Shown: positions 52,622-62,096, counted from the stretch's first letter. The stretch is DNA of 64,000 nucleotides from Flavobacterium cupriresistens (GCF_020911925.1 NZ_CP087134.1:3782001-3846000), one strand, 5' to 3'. Program-made: numbers and translations. The notes: generated by a model from the letters alone, not told the origin.

Positions 52622-53200
52622 TCATTTCAACAACATCCTTTCCGTAATTGTTTTATTGGAAGAAGCTTCAATTCCGGTGACTTCGGCATACTTTACATTG
52701 GGTAGCCAAAAAGAACCGCCTTCAATGCGTACAAATATTTTTTCTACTTGTATTTTTTTCTGATTTACACTTACAAAAACATGGTATTTTTGATCTGACT
52801 CTATCTTTTTTAAGGTTAAAGGCAACTTTTTATACGATACAAATTGAAGCTCAAACTCCTCATTATTTACCGTTTTGCTTTCTATTCCGTATGCAAATTT
52901 GCGTTGTATGTAACTAAAATCTTTTTTATCTCCTTTCTCAGCATATCGAATCCAATAGGCTTTTATGGGATCGCTTTTGTTTATTTTTCCATTTTCCTGG
53001 TAGTTTATGGCATAAATAGCAGTGTTTGTATTAGGATCCCGCTGAATGTAAAATAGCATATTATCGATATTTTTAGGCGTTGGGAAATTTAATGGCGATG
53101 GATTTTTGGATTGTGCCATCAGATCATTAGAATGTATATTTACTAAGATCGATATAACGATTAGTAATTTTCTAAAATATTTAAATGATAATTTGTTCAT
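52622..53200 (-). CDS. Secreted protein of unknown function
   Basis: 192 aa from the ATG at 53200, which gives a proper signal peptide (FRKLLIVISILVNIHSNDLMAQ); the frame runs 15 codons further upstream without a signal-like start. The mature part resembles the Bacteroidota DUF4833-type layout (FYIQRDPNTNTAIYAINYQ and KPIKAYWIRYAEKGD-like blocks), a family I know only as hypothetical. It is probably periplasmic or outer-membrane associated. Confidence 0.75.
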   Translation of the reverse strand: MNKLSFKYFRKLLIVISILVNIHSNDLMAQSKNPSPLNFPTPKNIDNMLFYIQRDPNTNTAIYAINYQENGKINKSDPIKAYWIRYAEKGDKKDFSYIQRKFAYGIESKTVNNEEFELQFVSYKKLPLTLKKIESDQKYHVFVSVNQKKIQVEKIFVRIEGGSFWLPNVKYAEVTGIEASSNKTITERMLLK

Positions 53201-53415
53201 AGCGAAATGTTTATATGACCCGTTGGGTGCAATTAATTTTAACACATAGAGACATAGTTCACAAAGTTTAAAAAGGCGTTACACTTAAAATAAATCACAT
53301 ATGCTATGTGTAAAAATTATGATTTTCTTAAAACACCTCAATTGTAAATCAGAATCTATCTTTCTATGTGTCAAAAAACATGTAGTTTAGTTGCAACCAA
53401 TGGATTATTTATAGG

Positions 53416-53847
53416 CTAATTCTGTTCAGTTACATTCTGTTTTTTGTTGGCCTTAAAAACCCAATATTTAATCAATGGGTAATTGAATCCATAAGAGACA
53501 AAACTATCCGTGATTAATCTTCCGATTCTATAATCGATTTGAAATACTTTTTGTAAAACAAACGTACCAAATGATTTTAAAGAGATACTTCCCAATACAA
53601 CCAACGCAAATTTAAAAAGCTGACTATTGATGTGGCTACTATAACCGGATTGGTTTTTAAATACCCAAAATCTATTGATGCTGAAATTGACAATTGCGCC
53701 AACGGTTCCGGAGATTAGAATAGAAAAGGTAAAATGCAATTTAAATATTTCTGTCAATAAAATCATTAAGCCATAATCGGTAATGCCGCCTAAAAATGCC
53801 GCAACTTGCGCTTGCAGAAAAATGAAAATAGATTTTCTCTTGAACAT
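53416..53847 (-). CDS. GtrA family membrane protein
   Basis: 143 aa with four membrane segments. The pattern AQVAAFLGGITDYGLMILLTE, VGAIVNFSINRFWVF and YPLIKYWVF is typical of GtrA, a family linked to flipping polyprenyl-phosphate sugars or other lipid-linked intermediates. It ends the run PhyH-small ORF-CDP-alcohol transferase-GtrA, with 1 base between it and the gene upstream, and so may move or modify the lipid made by its neighbours. Confidence 0.9.
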   Translation of the reverse strand: MFKRKSIFIFLQAQVAAFLGGITDYGLMILLTEIFKLHFTFSILISGTVGAIVNFSINRFWVFKNQSGYSSHINSQLFKFALVVLGSISLKSFGTFVLQKVFQIDYRIGRLITDSFVSYGFNYPLIKYWVFKANKKQNVTEQN

Positions 53848-53848
53848 A

Positions 53849-54535
53849 TTAGTCTTGAGCTTTATCCCTTAAATCACCTAACTTTAAAAGTTTTATGCTA
53901 TCAATAGTATTTATTATAAGCAGTATAATAGAGATTAAACCAGCCAAATAGGTAATGGATCCGTGAAATAAAACTTCTATAATTAAAATTAAAGCAATAA
54001 TAAATCTAAGTTCTGTTGGACCAACAAAACCGGAATCTATACGGTATTCATTTGTAATTTTGTAGCGCAACTGGCTGATGATGATCGACCATCCATACAA
54101 TGCGACAAAAGCAAAGGCTACTATTTGTGTGCCGTTTTCAGCATAAATGTAGTAGCCAAATCCTATCAGTACAATACCAATCCAATCGGCAATAATATCG
54201 AGTGCAAAACCATACCAACGACGTGGAATATTTCTATAATAAGCCAATCTTCCGTCTAAAGAATCGCCTAACCAATTTATAACCAAACCAATAATACCAA
54301 AAAGTAAATACCAATTGGTGAAATAAGTGCCTAAAGCAAAAGCTAAAAAAATTAATCCCGAACCTAGTGTACCAATTAAGGTGAGTACGTTTGGCGAAAT
54401 GAATTCAGGCACCTTTGGAAGCAAAAAAACGATAGTTAATTGTTCTGCTCTTTTTAAAATATTAGTTCGCTTACGGTCCGAAAATGTTCTTTGTACAATT
54501 GCACTATACGCTTCAATCTGTGTTTCTTTCCCCAT
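53849..54535 (-). CDS. CDP-alcohol phosphatidyltransferase family protein
   Basis: 228 aa with about six membrane segments. The active-site motif spans GDSLDGRLAYYRNIPRRWYG and FALDIIADW, fitting D-x2-D-G-x2-A-(R)-...-G-x3-D-x3-D except that the usual Arg after Ala is Tyr. The family joins an alcohol (inositol phosphate, glycerol phosphate or serine) to CDP-diacylglycerol in the inner membrane. The acceptor here is unknown. Its ATG overlaps the stop of a small upstream ORF (TAATG), so translation is coupled. Confidence 0.88.
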   Translation of the reverse strand: MGKETQIEAYSAIVQRTFSDRKRTNILKRAEQLTIVFLLPKVPEFISPNVLTLIGTLGSGLIFLAFALGTYFTNWYLLFGIIGLVINWLGDSLDGRLAYYRNIPRRWYGFALDIIADWIGIVLIGFGYYIYAENGTQIVAFAFVALYGWSIIISQLRYKITNEYRIDSGFVGPTELRFIIALILIIEVLFHGSITYLAGLISIILLIINTIDSIKLLKLGDLRDKAQD

Positions 54536-54687
54536 TAATAGCCTAATATTAATACGCCTGCTAGTATAGGCAGTTCTAGTTTTACAATTTTTAGTTTTAT
54601 TTTTCTTTGGGTATTTTTAAAAAAGTCGGTGGTTCTTTTTAGCTTGCCTGATCTAACCAGATAACTAAATGCGAGTACAATCAGCAT
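54535..54687 (-). CDS. Small membrane ORF coupled to the CDP-alcohol transferase
   Basis: 50 codons starting at the ATG at 54687 and ending TAA at 54535, where TAATG overlaps the next start. The product has a hydrophobic N-terminus (MLIVLAFSYLV), a Lys/Arg-rich middle (KKLKRTTDFFKN-like) and a hydrophobic C-terminus (LPILAGVLILGY), so it is probably a two-segment membrane peptide. It fills a gap in which the operon would otherwise lack coding sequence. No family is recognised. Confidence 0.45.
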   Translation of the reverse strand: MLIVLAFSYLVRSGKLKRTTDFFKNTQRKIKLKIVKLELPILAGVLILGY

Positions 54688-54688
54688 G

Positions 54689-55495
54689 TTATTTAACAAT
54701 ACCTGCAAAACGTTGATAGAAAACCGTTGGGCTATTTTCGTTTTTAGGAGCGTACTTTCCTGCTATAATCGGAATATAAACCACTCTCCTCCTACTTTCT
54801 TCGCCACGGATAGATGATTCTGCAACTCTGTGCCACAAACGGCCATCGTGAATGGTTAAATCACCGGCTTCCGGATTGATGGAAATTTCCTGTGGATCGG
54901 GTTTATTATCTAAAAAGTACTTTTTACGGAAAAGCATTTGATAAACACTTTGTTTGTGAGTACCCGGAATGATTTTAAGGCCGCCGTTTTCGGGTTGTAA
55001 AGTGCTTAAATGAATCCCTACATTTAGCATCGGGTTTAATTTTCCGCCATAAAAAATATCTCTCAAACCATCTGTATGCCAGCCCATTTTAGTAAACTTA
55101 CTTTCCGGCCCATTGATATAATGATTGAAAACCATTCCGTCTTTTTCTTCCGTACCTAATCTTGCGCCATCACCAGCCAATTCTAATAAACTATTGAATC
55201 TTGGATCAAGTAGAAGACCGCTTAAGGTTTGATGATGTTGATTGATAAAAGCAAAACGTTGTACAATAGGTGAACCATCTAAATCTTTTCCAAATTTAAT
55301 TGGAACACCGTTTACCTTTTTAAGATCGTTGTCAATCCATTCTTGCTCCACTTGTTTCGAGGCATCAATGATTGATGAAACAGTTTCCGGATTTATAAAT
55401 TTTTTGAAGTGGATAAAACCATAATGGTTAAAAAAGTTAATTTGCTCGTCAGTTAATTGCTCAGTAAGAGTAAAGGTTTTATAAGAAGATACCAT
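54689..55495 (-). CDS. Phytanoyl-CoA dioxygenase (PhyH) family protein
   Basis: 268 aa. Fe(II)/2-oxoglutarate site: GWHTDGLRD (HxD) and WHRVAE (distal His) with a following Arg-rich RRRVVYIP stretch. The N-terminal INFFNHYGFIHFKKFI is the common PhyH start. It hydroxylates lipids or small molecules. It is the first gene of the lipid cassette that continues with the small ORF, CDP-alcohol transferase and GtrA, so hydroxylation of a lipid head group or acyl chain is plausible. Confidence 0.88.
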   Translation of the reverse strand: MVSSYKTFTLTEQLTDEQINFFNHYGFIHFKKFINPETVSSIIDASKQVEQEWIDNDLKKVNGVPIKFGKDLDGSPIVQRFAFINQHHQTLSGLLLDPRFNSLLELAGDGARLGTEEKDGMVFNHYINGPESKFTKMGWHTDGLRDIFYGGKLNPMLNVGIHLSTLQPENGGLKIIPGTHKQSVYQMLFRKKYFLDNKPDPQEISINPEAGDLTIHDGRLWHRVAESSIRGEESRRRVVYIPIIAGKYAPKNENSPTVFYQRFAGIVK

Positions 55496-55714
55496 AATAT
55501 ATAGATTTAATAAATGAAAGAATAACGTTTGAAATTTTATCTAAAAGAGTTGCAACAGCAACAACACATTCGCATGTTGGCGTGCATTCGGTTTTCAGAT
55601 AAATTAAACAAATTTCTTTTATTACACATGTTCTATAGAATTAGTAGATATTAAGCAAATGTAAGATAATTTCACTTACGCAAAGAATATTTTTTTTATT
55701 TTTTTTTGAAAAAG

Positions 55715-56503
55715 TTAAATTTTATAAATCCCGGCTGCAGTTTTTTCGATGAAAGCCTTTGGTAGTATGCGGTTGGCATAAACCGAAATGATATTTGTAA
55801 AACCGGGAATAACTTCCGATTTTCTGTTGAACATGGCTTTTACAGCAATTTTAGCAACTTCATCAGGTTGCATATTGAACTTTTCAGCCATTTTGCTAAA
55901 AGCATTTAAACCAGCTCTGGCAGCAAAACCTGTATCAACTGGACCCGGACTAAAACAGCTTACTGAAATTGAAGTTGGGGCAAGTTCGAAACGTAAGGCA
56001 CGGGTAAATGATAAAACAAAAGCCTTTGTAGCTGAATAAACAGCCAGCGTTGGTACAGCTTGGTAGGCAGCAGTACTCGCTATATTTAAAATGTAGGCTT
56101 GTTTTTCTTGTGAAAGTATGGGCACTAATAAATGTGAAAGTTCTACAACTACGTTCATATTAAGTTGCATCATACCAAGCTGATCGGTTAGAGAAGACTC
56201 ACTAAAATTGCCCCACACACCATAACCGGCATTGTTAACTAAAAAGCCAACCCGATAGTTATTCTCTTTTATCCAATTGGTGACTTTTAACGATGCACCA
56301 TTTGTCGACAGATCAATTGATAAAACAGAAGCGTTGATGCCGTATTTAACTTGAAGATCATCAGATAGTGTTTTTAATTCCTCTTCACTTCTTGCGACAA
56401 GTAATAATGGATAACCTTGTTTAGCCAATTCATAAGCAATAGCTTTTCCAATCCCTTTGCTGGCGCCCGTAATTAAGGCATACGGTTTCGTTTTTTCGTT
56501 CAT
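55715..56503 (-). CDS. Short-chain dehydrogenase/reductase
   Basis: 262 aa classical SDR. Cofactor motif TGASKGIG (12-19), NNAGYG, catalytic Ser in LNIASTAAYQ and YSATK (Tyr-x3-Lys). The C-terminal helix with MFNRKSEVIPGF is typical of SDRs that act on acyl or steroid-like substrates. The substrate is not evident; it lies alone between the lipid cassette and an orphan gene. Confidence 0.92.
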   Translation of the reverse strand: MNEKTKPYALITGASKGIGKAIAYELAKQGYPLLLVARSEEELKTLSDDLQVKYGINASVLSIDLSTNGASLKVTNWIKENNYRVGFLVNNAGYGVWGNFSESSLTDQLGMMQLNMNVVVELSHLLVPILSQEKQAYILNIASTAAYQAVPTLAVYSATKAFVLSFTRALRFELAPTSISVSCFSPGPVDTGFAARAGLNAFSKMAEKFNMQPDEVAKIAVKAMFNRKSEVIPGFTNIISVYANRILPKAFIEKTAAGIYKI

Positions 56504-56654
56504 TTGATTAATTTAATGATCAAATATAGAGATTAATTGTAAACTGTTAGGTCTGCAACGTACTTAATGGTTCCCTCCTATCTCTCTGTTTTCAATTGGA
56601 AAATGAAAACTGTCAAAGTCAAGTTGTTAAACTAATAAAGAATTAAAAAAATCG

Positions 56655-57353
56655 CTAACAAATTAACAACAACCTATACTCCCCTTCCTTTTCAATTGGT
56701 GCTCTATGAATACAGGGTAACACTTGTTGTTCCGGATGATCTACGGCCAATCGCCAAAGATGTACTAACCCTAAATTAATAGGCTTCACGTCTGCATGTG
56801 CCTGATAATGCAAATCAAAATAGTTTTCCTTCAGAAAGTCTTCGAATTCTTCTGGCGATCCATCATGCAGCTCTTTTAACTTTGTTCGGACTTCCGGAAT
56901 TAGCACTTTTTGCTCTGCTTGCGAATTAGAAATAATATCACTTGCCGCACCGTGATAGGTACATAAAAAAGTATCTGTCGCAATTGGCGAACGATCAACA
57001 TGAAACGAATACACATCAGTTGATATGAAATCAAATTCATCATCGCGTTCGTAACACTTCAGTAAATTAAGGGAAGGCGAAGCGCCAAAATCAGTCAGTA
57101 ATTGCAAATCATTTAAGATTATTTCCCGTGCTACACTCCCCTTTTCTGAGAGTTGGAGCGCAATCAGGTCTTCAGCATAAACTTCTGTTATATTTCCTTT
57201 TATACTCAACTGTGCTACAACATCGTTAAAATCACCATCCGAATTTCTGTGCCAGCATAGTGCATTCATTTCTCCCTTGAAATCGGTTTGTACAAGCTCA
57301 GAGAAAGTTGATACTACTCCAATTTGGTTGTTGTCAGAAAATGTTTTGTTCAT
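56655..57353 (-). CDS. DUF1826-like protein
   Basis: 232 aa, soluble. The central block SFHVDRSPIATDTFLCTYHGAAS and the C-terminal PCIHRAPIEKEGEYRLLL resemble my recollection of DUF1826 proteins, which have HxD- and distal His-like positions that may bind metal. Function unknown. Divergent from the Crp/Fnr gene, which could control it. Confidence 0.65.
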   Translation of the reverse strand: MNKTFSDNNQIGVVSTFSELVQTDFKGEMNALCWHRNSDGDFNDVVAQLSIKGNITEVYAEDLIALQLSEKGSVAREIILNDLQLLTDFGASPSLNLLKCYERDDEFDFISTDVYSFHVDRSPIATDTFLCTYHGAASDIISNSQAEQKVLIPEVRTKLKELHDGSPEEFEDFLKENYFDLHYQAHADVKPINLGLVHLWRLAVDHPEQQVLPCIHRAPIEKEGEYRLLLIC

Positions 57354-57538
57354 GGTATGATATTAGGAAGGTAGTTGCTTTATGTTTTGCAAAATTATGT
57401 AATAGTAGTCACTTGTTGCTTTTTAAATTGTTTTTTATATTCATAAAATTTGTACCTAATCGAAAAAACTCGCATCTTTAATCTTTAAAATTGCCATGAA
57501 CCCGAATTTTACAGGCAATCCTACAAGACATAAGACTA

Positions 57539-58114
57539 ATGGAAAATATAGTTAGACACTTTGACAAATATCTTTCTTTGGATGAAAACGAGAAAGAGGC
57601 CTTGCTGAGCCGCTTGGTAGAGCGTAAAATAAAACGCAGACAGTTTATTTTGCAAGAAAGTGATACCTGCAAATATTTTACTTATGTTGTTGAAGGTTGT
57701 TTTAAAATGTACGGCGTTGACAAAACAGGCAAGGAACACAATCTCTTGTTTGCAACTGAGAACGACTGGATTGCTGATATTGATAGTCTGCATAAAGAAA
57801 AACCTTCTAAACTTTATATTGAAGCAATTGAACCTTCTACAATTCTCCAAATATCTAAAGGAGATCTTTGGTATCTCTATACCAACTATCCTAAGTTTGA
57901 TAGAAACTTTCGCGTAATTATTGAAGACAAATACATTGAACTTCAGAATCGATTGTTGCAGACTTTTAGTTCGACAGCCTATGAACGCTATGAATTTTTC
58001 CTGGAGCAGTACCCAAAACTTTCCATGCGATTGCCTAACACGCAAATAGCATCCTATCTTGGAGTAACACCTGAATTTCTAAGCAAAATCAGAAATGATA
58101 GAGCGGGGAAATAA
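57539..58114 (+). CDS. Crp/Fnr family transcriptional regulator
   Basis: 191 aa. Residues about 15-120 are a cyclic-nucleotide-binding beta-barrel (LQESDTCKYFTYVVEGCFKMYG in part) without the Cys cluster of Fnr, and the C-terminal part is a winged helix (MRLPNTQIASYLGVTPEFLSKIRN). In Bacteroidota such regulators commonly control single neighbouring operons. Here the downstream NAD(P)-binding oxidoreductase and SnoaL-like lipoprotein (58232-59399) are the likely targets. Confidence 0.88.
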   Translation: MENIVRHFDKYLSLDENEKEALLSRLVERKIKRRQFILQESDTCKYFTYVVEGCFKMYGVDKTGKEHNLLFATENDWIADIDSLHKEKPSKLYIEAIEPSTILQISKGDLWYLYTNYPKFDRNFRVIIEDKYIELQNRLLQTFSSTAYERYEFFLEQYPKLSMRLPNTQIASYLGVTPEFLSKIRNDRAGK

Positions 58115-58231
58115 CACTTACCCTTAAGCTACATTAAGACTATTTCTTAAAGTAGTTTATAGACATGAGCGAACTCATCATCGCATCTTTGTATTGTTAA
58201 TAATGACATAACAATTTAATACAAAGATAAA

Positions 58232-58903
58232 ATGAAAAATTCATCACCAACTAAAGTAGCTATAATTGGACTTGGAAACATAGGCATAGCTCTTGCAACA
58301 AACCTTACTAAAGGCAATCACAATGTAATTTTAGCATCAAGAGAATTCGAAAAAGCTAAAAAAATTGCCACTACTCTTGGGGCTACCGCTACTGCCAAAA
58401 CGATTATTGAAGCCATTACTGAAGCCGATGTAATTATTCCTTCAATCGGTTTCAATCTCATTAAAGAGTTTCTTAAAAACTATAATGATGCGCTTTCAGG
58501 AAAAATAATTATCGACGTTTCGAATCCTATTGCGCCAGATGGAAATGGTGGTTTCAAAAAAATTATTGATGAGAATGAATCGGCGGCAAAAATTCTTTCT
58601 GCCTTATTACCCGCTAATGCTAAACTGGTAAAAGCATTCGGAACGCTGGGTGCTGAATCACTTAAGAACGATGCGTTTAAAGATCCTTTCAAAATGACTC
58701 TGTTTTATGCTTCAGACAACACAAACAGTAATTGTCAAATTGAAGAGCTCATTTCAAGTGCCGGTTTTGAACCTCTGCACATTGGTGGAATTGACCAAAG
58801 CATACGCATTGAAGTGTTTGGTGATCTGCATCAGTTTGGAACATTAGGGAAAACTATTTCACTTGAAGATGCAAAAGTAGCAGTTACAAAATCACAACTA
58901 TAA
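58232..58903 (+). CDS. NAD(P)-binding F420-oxidoreductase-like protein
   Basis: 223 aa with an N-terminal Rossmann fold (AIIGLGNIGIALATNLTKGNHNVILASRE in part) and the Pro/Asn-rich VIIDVSNPIAPDGNGG loop typical of the NADPH-dependent F420 reductase-like (F420_oxidored) family. In non-actinobacteria the members are probably NADPH-dependent reductases of unknown substrates, or NADP oxidoreductases coupled to F420-like cofactors only by homology. Followed after 10 bases by the SnoaL-like gene. Confidence 0.85.
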   Translation: MKNSSPTKVAIIGLGNIGIALATNLTKGNHNVILASREFEKAKKIATTLGATATAKTIIEAITEADVIIPSIGFNLIKEFLKNYNDALSGKIIIDVSNPIAPDGNGGFKKIIDENESAAKILSALLPANAKLVKAFGTLGAESLKNDAFKDPFKMTLFYASDNTNSNCQIEELISSAGFEPLHIGGIDQSIRIEVFGDLHQFGTLGKTISLEDAKVAVTKSQL

Positions 58904-58913
58904 AAATAATATA

Positions 58914-59399
58914 ATGAAGAAAATTGCAATTAGTGTAGTGCTTTTGGTAGCGCTCGTAGCCTGTGAAAACAAAGTGAAAAATAATTCAAACAATTTAAAT
59001 AAAATTACCATGAATACTCAAATAGAAAAATCAGCAATTGAGAAAGTGCTTTTCTCTTATCGTGATGCACTGAATGCATCAGATGTTAATAAGGTGTTAC
59101 CGCTTTATACTAATGACGGCGTTTTTATGCCTTCAGGCGCACCATCGGCAATTGGGCAGGAACAAATAAAAAGTTCTTATGAGTTCGTTTTCAAGACAAT
59201 TCAACTAAACATTCAGTTTTACATTGACGAAATCCAAGTCAATGGTAACTTTGCTTTTGCTCAAACAACATCAAAAGGAACCACTTTAATTCACGCCAAT
59301 GGACAAACAGTTCCAGAGGAGAATCGAGAGTTATTTGTATTTGAAAAAGTAAACGGACAATGGAAGATTGCTCGTTATATGTTCAATAAAATAAAATAA
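58914..59399 (+). CDS. SnoaL/NTF2-like lipoprotein (SgcJ/EcaC family)
   Basis: 161 aa. Lipoprotein signal with lipobox LVAC (Cys17), then an NTF2-like fold: EKVLFSYRDALNASDVNKVLPLYTNDGVFMPSG in part, a YEFVFKTIQLNIQFYIDEI beta region and REL-FVFEKVNGQWKIARYMFN. The family includes enzymes and small-ligand binders; the role here is unknown. Probably cotranscribed with the oxidoreductase. Confidence 0.87.
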   Translation: MKKIAISVVLLVALVACENKVKNNSNNLNKITMNTQIEKSAIEKVLFSYRDALNASDVNKVLPLYTNDGVFMPSGAPSAIGQEQIKSSYEFVFKTIQLNIQFYIDEIQVNGNFAFAQTTSKGTTLIHANGQTVPEENRELFVFEKVNGQWKIARYMFNKIK

Positions 59400-59415
59400 T
59401 AAAAGCCCAATACTA

Positions 59416-59464
59416 ATATCTTTACGCCAAAAGGACAATTCTACTCCCTTTGGCGTGAAGATAT
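59416..59464 (+). terminator. Hairpin after the SnoaL-like gene
   Basis: 19-bp stem with two weak pairs (59416-59434 with 59446-59464, words tttacgccaaaagg/ccctttggcgtgaa). No long T run follows, but the position right after the operon suggests termination or 3'-end protection. Confidence 0.55.
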
Positions 59465-59829
59465 ATCAACTTAAGTGCTCTTTTTTATGCAATTTAACCT
59501 GCTTTGACCTCTACTTAAGAGCGGTGTTGTATTTTCAATCAAGTTTCTCCGACAAACAATAACACGCAAATTTTCTTAATTATTAGAATTTTGCGTTTTT
59601 TTTTATGCTTTTTTTTAGCAATACTTCCTTGGCACTTAAAAAGTATACTACAAATACATAAATAGGATTTTTCTGTACCCAGAATCGTACTTTATTGCTC
59701 CCCCTGAGAACTATTATTAAGCAACTTTGCAACATCACTTCATTGCGTAACAAACGTAAATGTGATACGTAACAAACATACAATTAACCTATTAACCATT
59801 AATTATTTACTAACCTTAAACCTTTAAAA
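59465..59829. other. Intergenic region with a weak terminator-like structure
   Basis: 365 bases. An imperfect stem at 59564-59596 (acgcaaa/ttgcgt core) is followed by a nine-base T run and could be the actual terminator. The rest is AT-rich, should hold the promoter of the lectin-fold lipoprotein gene, and shows nothing else I can name. Confidence 0.45.
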
Positions 59830-60621
59830 ATGAAAAAAATCTTAAAATTAACAAGTTTATTATTTATTACAGCAGTAGTGTTTACTTCCTGCGAAAAGGA
59901 ACAAGATTCAAGTGAGCCTCAAAGTACTAACAAAGAGATGTCGCGAAACGGTAACAAAAGCGAACCGGAAATTGTCAGCAAGGATGCCACAGATGGCGCA
60001 GTATTACAAGGTTCTGCCGGAGCCAGAACGATTACCTTGCAAACCAATACACTATCATGTCCCGGTGGTTTGTGTACCTCGTATGGTGTTTGGTCGGGTG
60101 ATGTTTACTCGGTGTGGTTTACAATGAAATTTAATTCCGGATTTTATTGGAGCAGAGGCGGTAAATGCGGATACGGTATCCTAATTGGGGATCAGAATAC
60201 AGGCGGTGACCCAGGCTGGGACGGGAATGGTGGTAGCGCCCGATTTATGTGGTACTGCCCTAGCGGATCGAACACTGCAAAGGGAAGCGGGGCTTATCTT
60301 CAGCCTTACGTTTACTATAAAGATCAACCCGGACAATTTGGTAATGATTTCGGAAAAAAGTACTACATCCAAGAAGGCGTGACATACAACTGTCAAATAT
60401 CAGTTAAGTTGAATACCGGATCCAATACTAACGGATACGTCAAATATTATGTAAATGGTACGGAGGTGTTGAATCAAAGCATTCGCTGGGTAACTAACGA
60501 CGCTAAACGAAATGTTAATGCAGTAAGTCTTCACACCTTCCGTGGTGGTAGCCAGAGCTACTGGACAGCTCCTGTGACGAGCTCTATTTCTTATCCTAGT
60601 GCGTCTTGGGATGCGCAATAG
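59830..60621 (+). CDS. Lipoprotein with polysaccharide lyase 14-like lectin-fold domain
   Basis: 263 aa. Lipobox VFTSC (Cys21), a Ser/Asn/Lys-rich linker to about 75, then a beta-sandwich. The GKCGYGILIGDQNTGGDPGWDGNGG and SARFMWYC blocks and the late LHTFRGGSQSYW stretch match the layout of PL14-type alginate lyases and related concanavalin A-like proteins (compare the FFGGS...W motif). It is probably surface- or periplasm-anchored and binds or cleaves a polysaccharide. Slightly higher GC than its neighbours. The family call is moderate. Confidence 0.7.
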   Translation: MKKILKLTSLLFITAVVFTSCEKEQDSSEPQSTNKEMSRNGNKSEPEIVSKDATDGAVLQGSAGARTITLQTNTLSCPGGLCTSYGVWSGDVYSVWFTMKFNSGFYWSRGGKCGYGILIGDQNTGGDPGWDGNGGSARFMWYCPSGSNTAKGSGAYLQPYVYYKDQPGQFGNDFGKKYYIQEGVTYNCQISVKLNTGSNTNGYVKYYVNGTEVLNQSIRWVTNDAKRNVNAVSLHTFRGGSQSYWTAPVTSSISYPSASWDAQ

Positions 60622-61181
60622 TAGTTATAGGCTTTAAGTCATTTTAGCCAAAATAAATAAAAATCTCAAATACAAACAAGGCCGCCACCACTAACATCGG
60701 TCTGGCTTTAATGAGTAAAAGGCATTTTATAAAGGAACATTCTAAAAGATGTTCCTTTTTTTTTGTTTCTTTTTGAATGAAATAAGTCAAAAAGGGTATA
60801 AACCCTCTTTTACAACTTCGTATATATTCTTATTTTTGAGAAAGTTATAGATAGATTGATCGTAATCTGTAAACTGTAAATTCTTCTTTGAATCTTTTTT
60901 CTTTCGTATTATAAAGAGAAAAAAAATACCCTATACGCCTTCCTTTTGAGTCTTTTGTGGACCAAATCCAAAAGTTGTCGAGAAGTAAAAATCTCGCAGA
61001 GTTGCAAAATCGCAAAGTTTTAATGAAAAAGTAAAATGTAAAGGCTGCACACCCCTACCCTAAACTGCTAATACAACTATTCAAATATGCTGATTATAAA
61101 TATTCATAATCTATTTTTCATACCCCTGAACTCAATGCTAAACGAAAAAAAACAGTATTAATTTTAAAAACGAAAGTGATC
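60622..61181. other. Intergenic region with a terminator
   Basis: About 560 bases: a terminator at 60731-60758, then AT-rich DNA up to the amidase start. No gene, RNA or repeat is recognised. Confidence 0.5.
60731..60764 (+). terminator. Rho-independent terminator
   Basis: 10-bp perfect stem (60731-60740 with 60749-60758), 8-base loop, then a long T run; 110 bases after the PL14-like gene. Confidence 0.85.
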
Positions 61182-62096
61182 ATGGAAATAAAAAAAGATT
61201 GGCTGGTTCCCGATACAGTCACAGATAAAATAAAAAAACTGGTTTCTCCAAACGCCCGTTATACTATTGTTCCTAAGTTTTTGGTTATTCATTATACTGC
61301 CGGTGATACCGTAGAATCTGCTTTAAATTGGTTTATGACTCCGCAAGACAAAGGAAATCCGGATCGAATTGCAGCGCATATTGTGGTAGATGTTGATGGT
61401 AGTATCACACAGTTGGTTCCCTTTAACAGAAGAGCCAATCATGCCGGTTACAGCGTGTGGGATAAAGTATCGGGATTTAATGATCATTCCATAGGGATCG
61501 AAATTGTTAATCCCGGGTACTTAGAAAAATTAACCGACGGAAGCTACCGCCGACGCGTTGGAACTGACAAAAATAAGAAACCGGTTTACAAGACCTACCC
61601 CGCTACTATTGCATCAAAACTGCATGTGGGTAACCATAAACACAAATTTTGGACCGATCCTGACAATCATCTATGGTTTAAATTCCCCAAAGCACAATTA
61701 GATGCCGTATACAAACTATCCGGTTTACTGATTAGTCAATATGAACTCACTACGGCTATTGGTCACGATGATATTTCACCGGCTCGAAAACCCGATCCGG
61801 GACCGGCATTCCCGTGGGACGACTTTAAAATTGCCGTATTTGGAAAAACAGATACTGTTGGAAAAATCTTTAAGGTTACAGAAAACGGAACTAATTTTAG
61901 AAGCGGTCCCTCAAAAGAAAATACGCCTATAAAAAGTCTGAAAAAGGATTATGAAGTAGGCCTCATTGAAACCAACAGTTCTTGGAACAAAGTTTATCTG
62001 GTAAATGACAAAAAAGACGTCGTTAATTCGGATGGCGGCAGTAAAAAAGAAATTGGATGGATACATAACTCCTTATTGGTTTTAAAGGATATTTAG
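61182..62096 (+). CDS. N-acetylmuramoyl-L-alanine amidase (Amidase_2) with SH3-like domain
   Basis: 304 aa from the ATG at 61182 (a GTG two codons upstream is also open). The Amidase_2 zinc site is seen as FLVIHYTAG (His), a middle AHIVVDVDG region with RRANHAGYS, and IGHDDISPARKPDPGPAFPW (His/Asp). The last ~75 residues are a bacterial SH3 fold (VTENGTNFRSGPSKENTP, WNKVYLV). It cleaves the amide bond between muramic acid and L-Ala. It has no signal peptide, like phage endolysins. It is the last gene before the second tRNA-Arg. Confidence 0.92.
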   Translation: MEIKKDWLVPDTVTDKIKKLVSPNARYTIVPKFLVIHYTAGDTVESALNWFMTPQDKGNPDRIAAHIVVDVDGSITQLVPFNRRANHAGYSVWDKVSGFNDHSIGIEIVNPGYLEKLTDGSYRRRVGTDKNKKPVYKTYPATIASKLHVGNHKHKFWTDPDNHLWFKFPKAQLDAVYKLSGLLISQYELTTAIGHDDISPARKPDPGPAFPWDDFKIAVFGKTDTVGKIFKVTENGTNFRSGPSKENTPIKSLKKDYEVGLIETNSSWNKVYLVNDKKDVVNSDGGSKKEIGWIHNSLLVLKDI

